DNA from: Azadirachta indica
Taxonomy: Eukaryota > Streptophyta > Magnoliopsida > Sapindales > Meliaceae
DNA length: 64,000 nt
NCBI GenBank assembly: GCA_022749755.1
Contig: CM040448.1
Location: forward strand, 988,481 to 1,052,480
Direction: 5' to 3'
Below are positions 1-13,527 of this stretch, piece by piece. The stretch's first letter is position 1. Each line of letters opens with the position of its first letter. Both the position numbers and the translations under genes were made by a program. The notes beneath the pieces were generated by a model that saw only the letters and a program-made list of their open reading frames with translations, had not been told where the DNA came from and made no database searches.

Positions 1-1546
1 TACTAATGGTGCTTTTTTTAATGATGAAACATACACTTTGAAAGTAACAGAAAACAGCCCTCATGTATTCTAGAAACAAATATTAAAATTAAAAAAAAAT
101 GATTGATTTGGTGTATATAAAGCATGAATCCCAAGCTGATTACATTGCTCTGCAACAAAAGAACCAGGTTTAAACTTAAGTGAGATCATTTCAAAATCAA
201 ACAGAGGAACCCACCATAATATAAATTCGTGCTCAAATAACTCTAATTTACTATCTCACATTTTGACAATGTGAGATAACAAGAAAATAGACTCCATGTT
301 TACCAGGATACAAAAGGACAATGGAAATTCAGTTATAGTCAGAAACTTCAATTTCCCATTCAAGGATTATTTTCATCTATGTTCAAGAACTTCAAAAGCA
401 AAAAGTGTCAACTTTTGCAAGATAAAGAAAACCCAGAAAATAAAAATCAATTGAGTACACGAGTATGGTTATATTTTTCAGAGAAAGAAAGGAGACGCAT
501 GGAGATGTGCACAAAAGCACAAACCTCGGATAGAAATTCATATCAAGAACACAAGTTAAAGAGAAAGAATTACAGAAAATCCAGTTTGAAGTTGGCAATC
601 GTTTAGTGTCTTGTAAACGCCAATAACATCTCCCTTTCTAACAACGTAAAAAGCATCTTTCTCTTCCGCCATTAATGATCAAGCACTCAAAAAGGTCAAA
701 GCTTTTTCAGTTTCTCGTATGGTGTTTTCTACTGTGCGTTGAATGACAAAGGACGTATGATACAGACTGAAAACGTAGACTTAAGAGACTTTCGTGTCGG
801 GGTGGCGAAAAAGGGGCCGTAGGATAATAACACTCGGGTCCTTGATTTTAATTAATTTCACGTCGATCCTGCAGTTATGGATTTCAAGAAAGAATTGAAA
901 TTATCTTTATATCAAACTCTAATTTAACTCGAAAGAGTATTCTTTGATGTAAAGACATTAACAGAAGCCCTAAAAGTAAAATTTTCATAAAGAAAAAAAA
1001 AAATCTCTCTTTTTCTTCGAAGAAAATATATCCAAAGGACCAAAACTCACCATGCTACATCTCATTTACGATTATGAAAAAGTAGGACCAACAAATTTAG
1101 CAGATGCCCCATTCTATCAGAGTATTAATTTTAATTTTAACAAGACTAAAGAGCAAATAAAAACACCAGGGGGACCATTAGATTTTCTTGACACACCACA
1201 CCAGAGGAGATAAGAAAAAACATAAGCAATTAAGTGTTGTAATCAAGATATTCAATTCCAGTAGTACTCTTAACAAAATCTACGTGAGTCCGCAACGTCC
1301 GCATTTCTACTGTGTTTCTACATTCTTGTGTGTAGATTTTCAGTCTACCAAAACCGCTTGAATGAGCATGAATCAAGATATGAAGTACTCCTATATGAGA
1401 TGAATTAGCCGATGAAGAAACTTTGGGATTGGAGAAAGGTTCAGGCCAGCTTAAAATGCAAGGTAGTTCACACTGTAACAGATTCCTTTCTTTTAACCTT
1501 CGAACTCTTCCCAAAGTTTGTGGGATCTTTGTGCCTACAGTAGATC
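1..1546. other. Intergenic / 3' flank of EMB506-like gene, no gene recognised
   Basis: This is AT-rich DNA downstream of the minus-strand ankyrin gene. The short open frames here (for example 379-606 plus and 1230-1550 minus) match no domain I recognise. The minus one simply reads through the 3' end and 3'-UTR of the ankyrin gene in another frame. The part nearest 1546 should hold the 3'-UTR and poly-A site. Nothing else can be supported. Confidence 0.5.
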
Positions 1547-3968
1547 TCACTCAACTGGTAAAATCTTCACTAACTTGGCAAGGTCATAGGATTTGAAGTC
1601 CCTCCCATAACACAAGCTCATATCCAGAGCTGTTTTCCCATCCTGAAAGATAGCAAACCAACCATATCAAATTCCTATTTGCTACATGAAGCGAGAAAAG
1701 AAAAGGTCTTCACATGGTACATAAGCAAAGATATAAATATAATAGATTTACTTCCTCAAACAAGTCTATACTAATTCTATCTCTAATAAGTTGATGGTAC
1801 AAGATTGAGAAGGGAAAAATGAGAAATTTCCAAAACTGCAGCAATTTTTCTGAAACATATAGTCCCACAAAACTTTACCTTGTTTTTCCTTGTCTTATCT
1901 GCACCATTGATTAACAAAACTTTTGCTATGTCTCTATTTCTGCTTTGTATGGCAATATGCAATGGAGTCCATCCTTCCTGTATGAAAGGGTATGAAACAA
2001 GCTATGCTATAACCTCAATCGGAATAAGGAAAATTTAATAATTAAACTTACGTTATCCGCACTGTTGACATCAACCTTGTACTTGATTAATAACTTCACT
2101 GTCTGCATGGCACCAACTTGAACTGCGTAATGAAGAGGAGTGGCACCATCCTGTTACAAAGACAAACCTATAAATCCATAATTCTTATTCAATACTAACG
2201 CATGGGATGTGGGAAAGAATTCTGAAATAAATATTAATTCTCACCCGATCTTTGACATGTGGGTTTGCACCTTTTCTTAAGAGATGACTAATTACAGCCT
2301 CCTTTTTACCAATAATTGCTTTATGAAGAGCAGTGAGACCACCCTGTTTCACCACATCAACTAAGATTCAGTGCTTAAGGGCGAAAAAAAAAAGAAGCCA
2401 ATAAATAATGGAAAAAAATAGGAATACAAAGAAAAATCACTTAACACAAATATAGACATACCTTGTCAGTGCTATCTATATTGAGCTCATTGTCAAGAAG
2501 CTTATCCATGAAAGGTATCTGTCCTGATAGTGCAAGAGTCTGCAGTGGCTTCCATTTTGCCTGAATAATGGAGGTATAATAACTTAATAATCAAAAGTCA
2601 TGTCTCCCAGTCAACAAAAATAATGTAGTTGCCTTCAAAAGCTACCCTAACAAGTGGTATCTTTCAACAAATATTCTCATTAAGAATTGGAAGACAGAAG
2701 TAACAATAAGTGGGAGACTGCTGTTATATGTGCATAGAATGAAAGCAAGAAGTCAAAAAACAAAGAATTAGCACAGAGTATTCACAAGTTACAGTTGAAA
2801 TTTTTCGAAGGTTAGGAGTAGCATTCTGTTGTAAAATTTCTCTTTCTTCTGGTCCCAGGAGCTGCTCAACCTCTGCAATGAACATCAAACACTCGTAAGT
2901 AATTTGACATTTACCAAAAAGCAAAGAGGATATAGATAATAAGTGTTTATAGAAGAAAAAGAAGGTTGTCTCATCACTGTATGACAGAATAAAATTGATA
3001 CATATGCAGCAAAAATAAACTCCAAATAGACAAGTGATTATTTTACACTATTTTTCACATTTTAGTCCATACACACTAAACCAGTAAAGCAAGCAAACAA
3101 AGAAATGAGGCTAACCATATCTTCTTTATGGCCAACAAGCACTTATTCCTAGCATAGTTTAGAACAAGTAGATGGTTAAAATTTTCAATAGAATTTTCAT
3201 CCAGGGGATGACAGGAATGAGACAAATATGGTGGAACCTTTACAGTCTTCTTCCATTAATCAAGCTGAAAAGTGACAACGTGTCTCCTTTTGTGCTACTA
3301 AAAAACTAACCTAACTAATCTGGTACTGAACTTTCCCATTTCCTTCCTTCTGAGCTATAAGCATATATGAGACTTGTTTCGCGAAAACTATTGCTGAGTG
3401 AGAAATAGGAATAACATCCATTTTTCTCATGCAATCCTATGGAATACTCGAACCTTCAAAACAGAAAGAAAAAAACTCTATTCAATTCCAAACGTTTCCA
3501 CTTCCATTTTTAAAAAAAAAATGAAATGCAACAACTACAAGAGACATGAAACTGCACTAAGCATATAAAACAAAACCAAATACCTTTCACAAGATCCTCT
3601 TCATACTTATTCGTTGTAGCAGACTTATTCCCCCTTCTTTCTTCCTCCCAATCACTTTCAAAATCCAAGTCATTGTCCTCGATTTGCTCACCTTCATCTT
3701 CATCATCATATTCACTACCACTTCCATCATCGGGGTCCTCCCAATTTCCCATCCGGGTCTGCAACAAAGCTTCTTGCTTTGACTCCACCGCACAATTCTT
3801 CACCTTTGTCAACTTCTTCTCACCCACTGACAACCCAACACTTCCCTTTCTTGAACTACTCAGAACCTTGCACATATTGGTTCCAAAAAGACTCAGAGTT
3901 GGAGCAGGCAGAGGAATGGAAATTGATAACCCATGTAGAGAACAGTTCTTTACGGCAAAAGTTTCCAT
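1547..3968 (-). CDS. EMB506: Chloroplast ankyrin-repeat protein, EMB506-like
   Basis: Seven coding exons on the minus strand, in transcript order: 3968-3584, 2872-2793, 2560-2462, 2343-2245, 2150-2052, 1977-1879 and 1642-1547. All junctions are GT-AG, the total is 957 bp (318 aa) and the stop is TGA at 1549-1547. The N-terminus (about 1-60) is rich in Ser, Lys and Leu with few acidic residues, as in a plastid transit peptide. Residues about 80-115 are a strongly acidic D/E stretch. Five C-terminal ankyrin repeats follow, with motifs such as [20 protein letters not shown] and [20 protein letters not shown]. The length matches Arabidopsis EMB506 (about 315 aa) and not the longer paralogue AKRP. 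From family knowledge, EMB506 is a plastid protein that interacts with AKRP and is needed for embryo and chloroplast development. Each of the four internal repeat exons is exactly 99 bp. The start is the first Met of the open frame, directly before the transit-like segment. I see no lesion. Confidence 0.93.
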
Positions 3969-4234
3969 CGTTTTCCACTACTCGGCTGTTCATACAAAAA
4001 CAACACAATGACTACCAATAAATCTCTACTCCAACAATTATCCACATAATCAAACTGATTCCGATAAAGCTTACTTCTTCTAGAGATAATTAGGCATATA
4101 AAAAAAATGAAAAACTGATACCCGCAAAAATGCTTGTCCATTTTACCTTTGCAGGGATGAAGTTGCGCTTGAGCATGCAAGTAGGCATAAACGCGTGAGA
4201 AATTGAGAATTTTTTATCCTTCGGGCAACATGGA

Positions 4235-4317
4235 TGGGCCCAATTTCATAATGGGCCTGAAATTCATGTGGGCTCATTCTCCTTGCGACTGTCATGGGTC
4301 TTCATATTCTAGGCCCA
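4235..4317. promoter_or_regulatory. Cluster of site II (TGGGCC/T) motifs upstream of EMB506-like gene
   Basis: TGGGCCCAA lies at 4235-4243, TGGGCC at 4252-4257, TGGGCT at 4269-4274 and GGCCCA at 4312-4317. This is about 270-350 bp upstream of the minus-strand ATG at 3968. In plants such TCP-bound site II elements are common in promoters of housekeeping and organelle-related nuclear genes, which fits a plastid protein gene. Function is inferred from position and motif only. Confidence 0.55.
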
Positions 4318-5398
4318 AATTACCCCAATTTGTAATAATAATAATAATAATAATAATAAATATTTTATTTATTCATAAAATGATTATTGAAATTTTACGT
4401 TGTGTTATTATTTGCATAAACTGCTATAAATAATAATCACATTTTTTCTTCTGATCTAATTAATGTAAAATCTCTATTTTGCATTTCCTTTTTATTCTTA
4501 TGATAATCATATGCAAAAACAAATAAAATACATATTTTCGGCTTCTTTTTATCTAAAACTAAAATAAATTTAAAGATTTTCTAATGAGATTGTCTCAATC
4601 ACATTCAAGCTTAGTAGATATAAACAATTAGAATATCTTAACATTGAGGAGCTATGATTTTAAAATAATAGTACAAGATAGAATTAGTAAATGTCAAAAA
4701 CAAAAAAAACTTTACAAAATACTTGAAATAAATTTCTCTAATTTTAAAATGTCTAATATATATATATATATGTATAAAATAAAAATAAAAAATAACCTTC
4801 ATTTAATAATCTTCTGAGCCTTGTAAAACCAAACCGACCGCCCTTGTACATGACTTTCGGATAAAAAAAATGGGAAAGGCCGGCCAGCTTGCAAGCCTCC
4901 AGATGACCTCCATTTGATTTCATAACATGTTGATACCATGTAGAATCCACACCAATAATTATCAAATTGAGCAAAGGAAAGGGGAGAATTGAGAAAGGAA
5001 CTGGGAGAAATAATTCCCATCTATAAAGGAACAAAGAGAGAAATAAACCAAACTCATTTTTACAAAACTATCATTATCATACACCATATTTACAGAATAA
5101 TGACTCATATTTTGTTCATATAACCTTATATAAAAAATTAAAAAAAAAAAAAAAAAAGGAAATATGAAAAGATATACTACATTCCTAACCACCCTTTTTA
5201 TGTGATGGTACACAAACGATGTGCCACTCAGAAAAAGCCTTTCTGGGAGAGATTTGCCTTGAAGACTTACTGCAGTTGAATGGAAAAGCATTATTGGTGT
5301 TAGCAGTTGTATGAGAGGAAGCAGAACAGGAAGTTTTTCATAATGGAGGATCAATCTTACCTTGAGTTTGGCAGTCCACAGGAGCTGCTACCAAAAGT
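4318..5398. other. Intergenic DNA between EMB506-like and SIN3-like genes
   Basis: This holds an (AAT)n microsatellite at about 4335-4362, a (TA)n at about 4757-4770, an A-rich run at about 5137-5157, a probable LTR-retrotransposon remnant near 4931-5100 and, toward 5398, the 3'-UTR of the SIN3-like gene. The open frames at 4753-5354 (minus) show no recognisable domain and lie over the LTR-like material. Confidence 0.5.
4931..5100 (-). mobile_element. Possible solo-LTR or partial LTR-retrotransposon remnant
   Basis: Read on the minus strand, an LTR-like 3' end with pyrimidine-rich sequence and the end TGTGGATTCTACA stops at 4939. It is followed directly by TGGTATCA (4938-4931). That is the usual plant primer-binding site complementary to initiator tRNA-Met. 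No gag or pol coding remains, and the outer LTR boundary could not be placed, so the right limit is approximate. Copia-type elements in dicots often have this junction. Confidence 0.4.
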
Positions 5399-8300
5399 TT
5401 ACAAGGCTGACAAGAATCGCTGGAACCGCTGTATTCTTGCCTGATTATGATGTGAAGATCTTGCCCGGGATGTTCTTCTTCTCCGGCGATAGAAGAAATC
5501 TTCTGTGTCCAAAACATAAGTGATCTGGCCACAAAATAAACCGATCAAAAAGAAGAGAACACATTGCAAACAAACCACAGAAATGTATGAACTTGTGGCA
5601 AATATTATTAGCTTATGTTGTTCAATTGTTACCATTCCTTCTAGAGAGTCTTAGCTGAGATGGGCATACCACATCATCTATATGCTTATCTGACAAAACT
5701 TTCCATATGTGCACTTTGTTTAAAATTAACCATCATAAAAGTGATTATGACAATGAGAGAAATTTTAATCTATATATCATAATCTTCAGTCTCATTGAGA
5801 CTATTCTACCTAAAACTTTATCTTGATAACAAACTACTAAAATGACGCAAGTAGTGAAAATGCGGAAAAACCAAGGTAAAGCTTGTTAAAATATAGAAGT
5901 GAAAGTGCAAACGAAGCAAGGTAAAGCATAAAAGCGAATAGCGAAAACAAGCAAGTAATATCGCAGGAACCTTGTATGAGTTGCAAGCTATTCTGCATTC
6001 AAGACCATTAACCAATTGAACACCTTCCATAGCCATGCAAGAAGCAGAAAGTTCATCCAGGCCTACATATTTACGCTTGTTTCTGCAAATATCAACAGGA
6101 AAGAAATCATGAAAGAAAACATGTCAGATGGATTAATTGATGAACTCCAAAATTTTTTTCTCAGATAACATGCTTTAAAACTAATAAAAATGCTACAACC
6201 ATCTATAACTGAAACATGAACATTTTAAAATTGTATATTTCTTCAGACCAAAAACAAATTTCAGATATTTAACAAATGTGTACAACTTTCTATTTTTCAT
6301 GTCAGATTCCACGCATCAACAGCAAACAGTTTGAATAGAGAATGACAGCAGAAAAAGTAGCCAATCATAGAAAACTTGAAGTATGATCTGAACCGTAAAG
6401 TTACTACCTCTGCAGAGCAATGCCATGGGGTTCCTTTTTGCCAGCAAAGGCAGACAGAAAATCGTTTAGCAGATAAGCTGCAAAATTAGGATCCATGGAA
6501 ACTGCAAAAGCCTCAGGCTTTTCAATCACATTGTCCATGAGCTGTATCGACATTCGAGGTGGAGAAGATGACTGCACAGTGAACCAAAAATAAATAAATA
6601 AATAAATAATCATGCACACAGGTGCAATAGTTAAATGAGCAATTTGTATGTATGTACAAAGCAGAAAAGAAGGGGAGAGAAAGTATTAAGAAATAGTAAA
6701 AATAATAGTTCATAGGACTTAACAAATTCCATTCGATATATATTCTCTTCGTGGAGGAGGACACGAGCATTCTCATAATAAACTGAGTCAATTAGTTTCC
6801 CAGGTTTCCGGGATTTTTCGTACTCGTATAACTGAATAAGCTTATTATCCATCTCATCAGTTGCAACAGTTTGAAGCTGCAGCAGCAGGAAGTAAAACTC
6901 AGAATCTTCACAAGGAACAAGAGATAGATAATAACAATAGTCAACGAAGGAGAAAAGGTGGGCAAACCTGTTTACATAATCTATACAGTAACTTGTCCAA
7001 GGTAAATAACACATATGACTGATTTCCTATAATAGCTCGACATTCATCTTCAAACTTTGCATTATCAGCAGATCCATCAAGCAAATTGTACAGTGCACTC
7101 ATAAATCTGTTCAGCATAAAGATAATAAGACATTCAAAATTAATATGCATGAGGGATTTCTTATTTGATTGAAACTAAAAATGTGAAGTTGAGCCACCTG
7201 GCATAGAGATCTGAGCAACTGCTGTCCTTGGAAGTTCTCCATTTCATTTCAGCACTTGTTGTATTTATTTTTGCTGATTGAATTCTTTCATATAGAGTCT
7301 GGCAATTTCAAGGAAAATTTTTAGAAAAAGGAGATGATTAATAACCTATGAAAGCACCCAATTTGCAATTCCTTACTTGATGAAGCCTGAACAGCACATA
7401 AAAATCATCATTTCCATAAAAAACTCGAGAATCTTTCCTTCCCTCATCAAGTGAAGTTGCTGGCACATACTTTGAAAGAGGCTTAACCGACAAAAGAAAA
7501 CGTTCAGACAGTGGCAATGACATGCTATCTCCGCCCACAAAGTGCTGGTCAGCCGTCCCATCTGCTTCACCTTCACTCTCAGCCTTCCCATCCACTTCAT
7601 CTCGCTCTGCATCTTCCTCCTCTTCATGCTCCTCTCGGGAGCACTCATCACCTGCAGACTCACTACCAGAGGCATCGTCACCAGCCTCAGAAGCATTTTC
7701 ACTGTCCTCATCATCAGCATCTGCATCATTTTCTCGTCCAACATCCTCTCGATGCAATCCATCTTCTTTTTTAGACTGATATTGCCTGCTTTCAACATGT
7801 TTTGCCTTTGGCAAAGTCTTCACACCAGCCTCTCCATAGACACCAAAATTATCCTCCTCAAAATCACCATTGGGTGATAGCTCACCTTCTTCTTTTTCAA
7901 TTTTAGAAGGCCCAACTGATTCGCCATGATTATTATCACCTTTAGCATGCTCTCTTAGCACTCCATTTTCAAGTAAAACCGGTTTTGCAAGATCACCACC
8001 CTGTGTCACGTGTACTAACAAGTTAAAATCCACATGAGCTAGCTGATCTCAGAGTTGCCCAAACTGTAAAATCATACCTCTGATGGAGGAACTGCATCAA
8101 CATTAGCACTGGGTTTATGTTCCTCATTACCGGCATCACGTCTCGACGAAGCTGCACCACACCCTTAAAATTGAAAATATTCTCAATATTGAAGCAGGGT
8201 TCGAGTTATATATGTATGACAACACTTATGTTCAATAAAAAGGAAACCTCAAAAAATATCCACAACACAAAACCAAAGATCATGTAAAGAATTTTCACAC

Positions 8301-11300
8301 AATTTATCCTAAGTTACAGACCTGACATGACTTCAGTGCCAGTTCTGCCATGACTGTTTTCTGCACCAATTGCATGTGATACATTGGAATTTGCTACTAG
8401 TTCACTAGAAGCAACTTGTATGCTAAATCCAGACATTTTATCAGTATTATCTAAACTTTTCTGCTCTTTTTCTAGTTGAAGAGCACTGGAAGTCAGATCG
8501 TCTCTATAAGGACGGTCCACTTCTGTAGCATTTTCTTTAGTTGCAGTATCCCCATTAGCCAAAGTAGTCCTGCATAAATTGTTTAATTCTGCTGAAGTGT
8601 TTTCATCTCCATTACCAGAAGATTTTGGGTGTCTAGAATTCACTACGGAACCATCAACTCCAGGACTTCCATCACTGTCCACCATGCTTGATGCACTGTT
8701 ATTTTTGGCAGAAAGCTTGGTTTTTCCAGCAGCTTCCGCAGCCTCTACACCACCAGGCCGAGAATTAACACCCAGCATTGGCTCCATGAATGTAGTCCAA
8801 AGTTTTATAGATTTATTCAACTGTTCTTTGGTTGAGCACATCTCTTCACAAGAATACTGAATAAGTTTATACAAATCTTCATGAATGCTGTTATCACAGT
8901 ATTCATATTCCAGGTGTGGAGTTACAAGTTGTCTGTGACCAGCAGCAATAGCAAAGAGTACATCATCCTCTGTCTGCTTATTCTCTTTCAACTCCTTAAT
9001 TTCAGCCACCAAAGCTGCAAATCCAATAAGAGATTTTAAGAATAAAAGAAGAAATCAAAATTCAATACAGACAATTGCTTGCCATGTCTCAAGCACTTTA
9101 GACTATCTAGAAGATAACTCTCTTAAGTTGTATAAAAGACCGTCCCTAACTAGATATAGTTGAATGTGCTCTGATAAATGACCATTAAGTTTGATATGAG
9201 ATTTCAACTTACATTTTGTGCTCAAGTTCTTCGAATCTTGTTGCTTAAAGTAGAAGCTGCGATGATCAAGCGATTTATAATGGTTTTTAGCATATATTTC
9301 AGCCCAAACCTTGTTAAAGTCTGAGCGACACCTAGTCCACTCTTCTTGTTTCTGCTTCAAGCGAGTCAATAAGACTGGTAGTGCAACAGCCGGATTTTTA
9401 CGCAATATGTCCATCACATCAAGACCATGATCACCATACAAACGCTCAATGCACCTTAAATTTAAAGCTGCAATAAACAACAAAAGTGAGGCAGAGAATT
9501 AGGAAAAGAAATTAACATTCCAGCCTCAGAAATTAAAATGTAATTCCTTAATGGAATAATATATATATATATATATACAAACCAGTGAAGTGGTCCTTTA
9601 GATGGAAGGGCGCCTCCAGATTGATTTTATTGTCATTGATGCTATTCAACAATTCCTCCGCACGCTTAGCAGTTGAGCTCACAGATTCTAACAACATATC
9701 CAGCTCAAACCTAAAATCATAACAAATCTATTGTCAATTGCCAGCAAACCAATAGGAGAACTTATAAGTATCGAATTCCATTTCAGACCAAGACACTATA
9801 TGATTTTAAAGTACATATCAGACAAAAACCACATCAGATCCTAAAATCTTCCAATCAAAAAATACTTTCACCCCCTTTTATGAAAAATAAATGCAAAAGA
9901 TAAAAGACAAGATAAATAAATGACAAAATTCCAGTATCAAGCACTTGGTACCTATCATCTTCACATCTGAACAAGCTTTCCTCGTACTGATTTCTTCGCA
10001 TATGTTTAAAAGAGTAGTCCTCACTTCCAGAAGTAACAGAAACCCAGTAGTCATTCAGCACTTGAGCACCAAGTTCTGATCTCTGGCTTGCTGAAGGTAT
10101 TGGATACTACAAAGCAATAAGCAACAAAGAATCAACATCAGTACCCAAAAAATTAAAAATCAGTATGTCAACAAAATATTGAACATCCATACATCATCCG
10201 GAAGAAGCCGATAGCTGGGTGTACAACGCTGACAGTTTGAAAGGTCAAGCTCTTGAATGGATTTTGCATAATACTTCTCCTTGTATCTGTCCCTTTCTTT
10301 ATGTAATTCCATTTCACGCTTCTGTTCCCTATCTTTGTCCTCCATCTTCACAGATCTAGATATATGTCCGTCATTACATAGAGATTCTAGAATAAACAAG
10401 GACAAAACATCAGAATATACAATATACCGGGGGGCAGTCATTGGATATCATCAAGAAGCTTAACAACTTTCAAGAAATTAATAAAAAGAGGAAAGAAAAA
10501 ACGAAAAAGGCAAATACATGATTTTACATACTTTTACTCATTACACCAGCAAGGAACCCATCTGCAAGAAAGATCTTGATCAGAAACAACCTTCACAATA
10601 AAGAGCAAGCAACTTCAGCAAAAGATAGCTTTCAACAATTACCGATATTCTCACAACGCTCAAAGAAATGATTGAACTCATCCATAAGATCAGGATACTT
10701 TCCAAGTAAATCAGTTACCTAAAAGAAAAAGTGAGTTAACACAACATAATAGAAGTGGAAGTGGCTTAAGGAATTGACAGTCCACGCAAAATTGCACATT
10801 GTCAATCCAACACAGAAATCAAATACATATTCCAACTCGTAACATATAAAATGGTTAAATGAACATATCAAACTGGAAAAAATAATGCAAAGGCAGATGG
10901 TCATATATCTCCATGGAGATGAATAGAATATCTTCCATGATATTAAAAGGCTCAAATATCTGCCACAGACAGCTTAGCACATACCAAATTTTGTAGATCA
11001 TTCCTTTTAATTATTCCGTTGCTGTAAATATGAAGACACTTCAAGAATGCCTGGTAATCGTCTGAACATAACTTCTCCTTAACTTTGTCGCAGAAAATGA
11101 ACCCTTGGTTATACATGCCTGGCACAATATATATAAACCTTAGAACAAAAAAGAACAAACTTGTTTTACACTCAAATTGTAAAAAGGAAAAAAAAATAAT
11201 CTAAAATTTTTAGAACTCCAAAAGGCTGGTGCATGTTGACATACTAAGTATACAATAATCAAGCCACACAAAAAGAGTAAGTCCATTTTCCTTTATTAAT

Positions 11301-13527
11301 TAACATCGAGATCAACTTGATTGAATGGCAAAGGACACCAAAGCTCAATCAATGGTCTCACAAAATGTAGATTTACTCCAGGTATAGCATAAGTTTCACT
11401 ATTTTACCGGAAGGCATGATTATCATGAGAGACATAAAATTGTCAAATTATGAGTATTATGCAGCAGGACAACACCACAACCCCTTCTCAGGGGCAGTAT
11501 TCTGACTAGAAAGCACCATAAGTCTTTGACAGGAACAAACATCTAACTGTATCTAGACGAACTAGAAAACTTACCAAGCACAACAAGAATAAATATAACA
11601 AGGTATAAGCAATGGGTAACAAATGATAAAAGCTCCTCCACCTAAACATGCCAGAGAAAAAGTACTACCATACAATCCTGCTACAACTATAATGCAAAAG
11701 AACATACATTCACATTGGTGCATTAAATAGCATGAATGACTCACTCTTCAAGGTATCTTTGTCATCATAAGAAGCAAAGTTAGAATTGGCGCCAAAACCT
11801 TCCACTTTCCGGACAGGCTTCTTTCTGTCCCTATTATTATCGTGGTCGATTTCTCTCTCATCTTGATCACGATTTCTCCGATCCCTATTTTCCTTTTCTG
11901 CACGTTTCCTCTGCTCCTTTTGCATTTTTGTCACTAATTTGTCATCATCGATCTCAGGACGATCAACACTAAGATCACGATCAGCATGGGAAGTAACAAT
12001 CCTATCTCGGCGACGTTGCTGAAAAAATTAGATTCAGTAGCTTTAATAATAAGAATCATCGGAAGAAAAAATTAAAATAAATTAAAAAACACACAGATGC
12101 CCACAAGAGAGAGAGAGAGAGAGTGAATATAGAAGGAAAAATAAGGGCAGTGCAAAAACCTTGTCCATATGCATTTGCCTCAATGCTGGTACAGAATTGC
12201 TCCGCTCATTGCCGCGTTGTGCTGAATTTCGACCAAATGGAACATTATGAATTAAAGATGTTGCCGAAGCATCAGGCAAAAATCTTGTGAATTCCTCAAG
12301 AAGATCAGGATGGTCCTCAAAAAGAGATGCAACCTGCAAAGTATTTAAATGAAAATAACCAAGAGAAACTAAGCATTAGAAAAATAAAAGCTTTCAAGAA
12401 AACAAAAGATTTGGTGAACATACAGAACCAGTAAAGCATCCTAAGCACAAGAACTTAACATTTATTTACCTCACTGTACACTTCGTTTATATCCTTGTGC
12501 TCCTTCCTATACATATTCAAAATTTCTAGGAATGATTTATAGACATGTTCATCATTTTGGAAGCGTTTCTGCAACAACAAAACCCATTAATCAAAAACGT
12601 AAAAAATCAACATTTTCACTACAAAATAACAAAATGGAACAATAATTTACCTTTATCTTGTTCACAAAAGTAATTGCTTCTTCAAATTCAACAGTTTTCT
12701 TTGGAGGAGCCTCATCTTCATCAATTGTTATCTCATAACCCTTCGGCAAGAAGGTATTGAATCCAAATATTAAGTTATTATGTCCTTTAAATAACTCCTT
12801 CACCCGCGCAATGACACCAGCAGTGTCGGTTCTGCAAGACAAGATGTTATAAAACAAAGCCTCCATTTTTCATTCACAAGAACTAACCAAAGCAAAAGAG
12901 TATACCTTTGAGCCTTGAAATCTTTCATGACTTCTAGAAACATGTCATATTTTTCTCTTTGGTCTTGAAACATATCTTTCACCTCCTTGAGATAGCTCAA
13001 GGCATCATTTGTTGTTAGTTTCTGTGATGTACCAACTCCAACTGCTATTCCTCCTCCTCCTCCACCACCTCCTCCAAGCCCACTGCCTCCTCCTCCAACC
13101 CCAGCACCTCCACCTTCCCCAGTAACTGGCAGCTGGGATTGTCCATAGCTACAAAAACAAATAAAACAAATTCATAAGCTATATTATTCTACACAGTTTC
13201 ATTTCAATACCTAGAAAATCAACAGATTCAAAACTGAGCGCTACTGTAGCACCAAACTTTTCAAAAGGAATCTTGTTCAATAAATCCATTCTTCCAAAAC
13301 AAAAAAATCCCATAAACAAACCCCGAAGAATATTGAAGAGTATATAGCAACAAATTAGAACTTTCATGATCAACACACACCAAGAATCCCAACAGTTCGC
13401 AAACAATACAACTCTAACAACAAAAACAGCAAAATAAAACTTACGATTCGGCACGAGGAGCAGTTAAAGGCCTTTTAAATTGTGAACCACCACCACCACC
13501 GTACATATCATCCCTTATTCGTTTCAT
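5399..13527 (-). CDS. SNL: Paired amphipathic helix (SIN3-like) transcriptional co-repressor
   Basis: Twenty-two coding exons (transcript order): 13527-13445, 13148-12906, 12831-12651, 12568-12470, 12333-12160, 12018-11745, 11118-10985, 10718-10643, 10561-10532, 10386-10193, 10106-9952, 9710-9583, 9467-9213, 9014-8322, 8151-8078, 8000-7377, 7298-7198, 7106-6968, 6876-6724, 6571-6408, 6082-5971, 5524-5399. The sum is 4212 bp (1403 aa) and phases agree at every junction. Domains: a Gly-rich N-terminus with a run of nine Gly (about 53-61); PAH1 about 75-145 ([13 protein letters not shown]); PAH2 about 160-232 ([12 protein letters not shown]); a charged KE/RD region about 262-350; PAH3 about 352-425; the HDAC-interaction region about 475-675 ([20 protein letters not shown]); a disordered acidic stretch about 930-1080; and the Sin3 C-terminal region to a basic tail (RRRRRTS). 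Known role: a nuclear scaffold recruiting HDA19/HDA6-type histone deacetylases. It resembles Arabidopsis SNL3/SNL4 most, but the exact orthologue is not certain. Confidence 0.93.
10532..10561 (-). other. 30-bp micro-exon of the SIN3-like gene
   Basis: This exon is flanked by an acceptor (CAG at 10564-10562) and a donor (GTATGT from 10531). It encodes about ten residues ([10 protein letters not shown], with split end codons) linking PAH3 to the region before the HDAC-interaction domain. Its inclusion is needed for the phases of both neighbouring exons to match the conserved protein, which is the main evidence for it. Confidence 0.8.

Noticed and set aside
379..606. Short frames on both strands at the left edge
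   Set aside because: No domain, low-complexity Lys/Ser content, and overlapping frames on both strands of similar length suggest chance.
3673..4021. Plus-strand frames over the first exon of the ankyrin gene
   Set aside because: They are antisense to the transit-peptide and acidic region of a well-supported minus-strand exon.
7511..7877. Three overlapping plus-strand open frames over the SIN3 acidic exon
   Set aside because: They are antisense shadows of the Glu/Asp/Ser-rich coding exon 7377-8000, give biased His/Ser/Leu peptides and have no independent start context or splice evidence.
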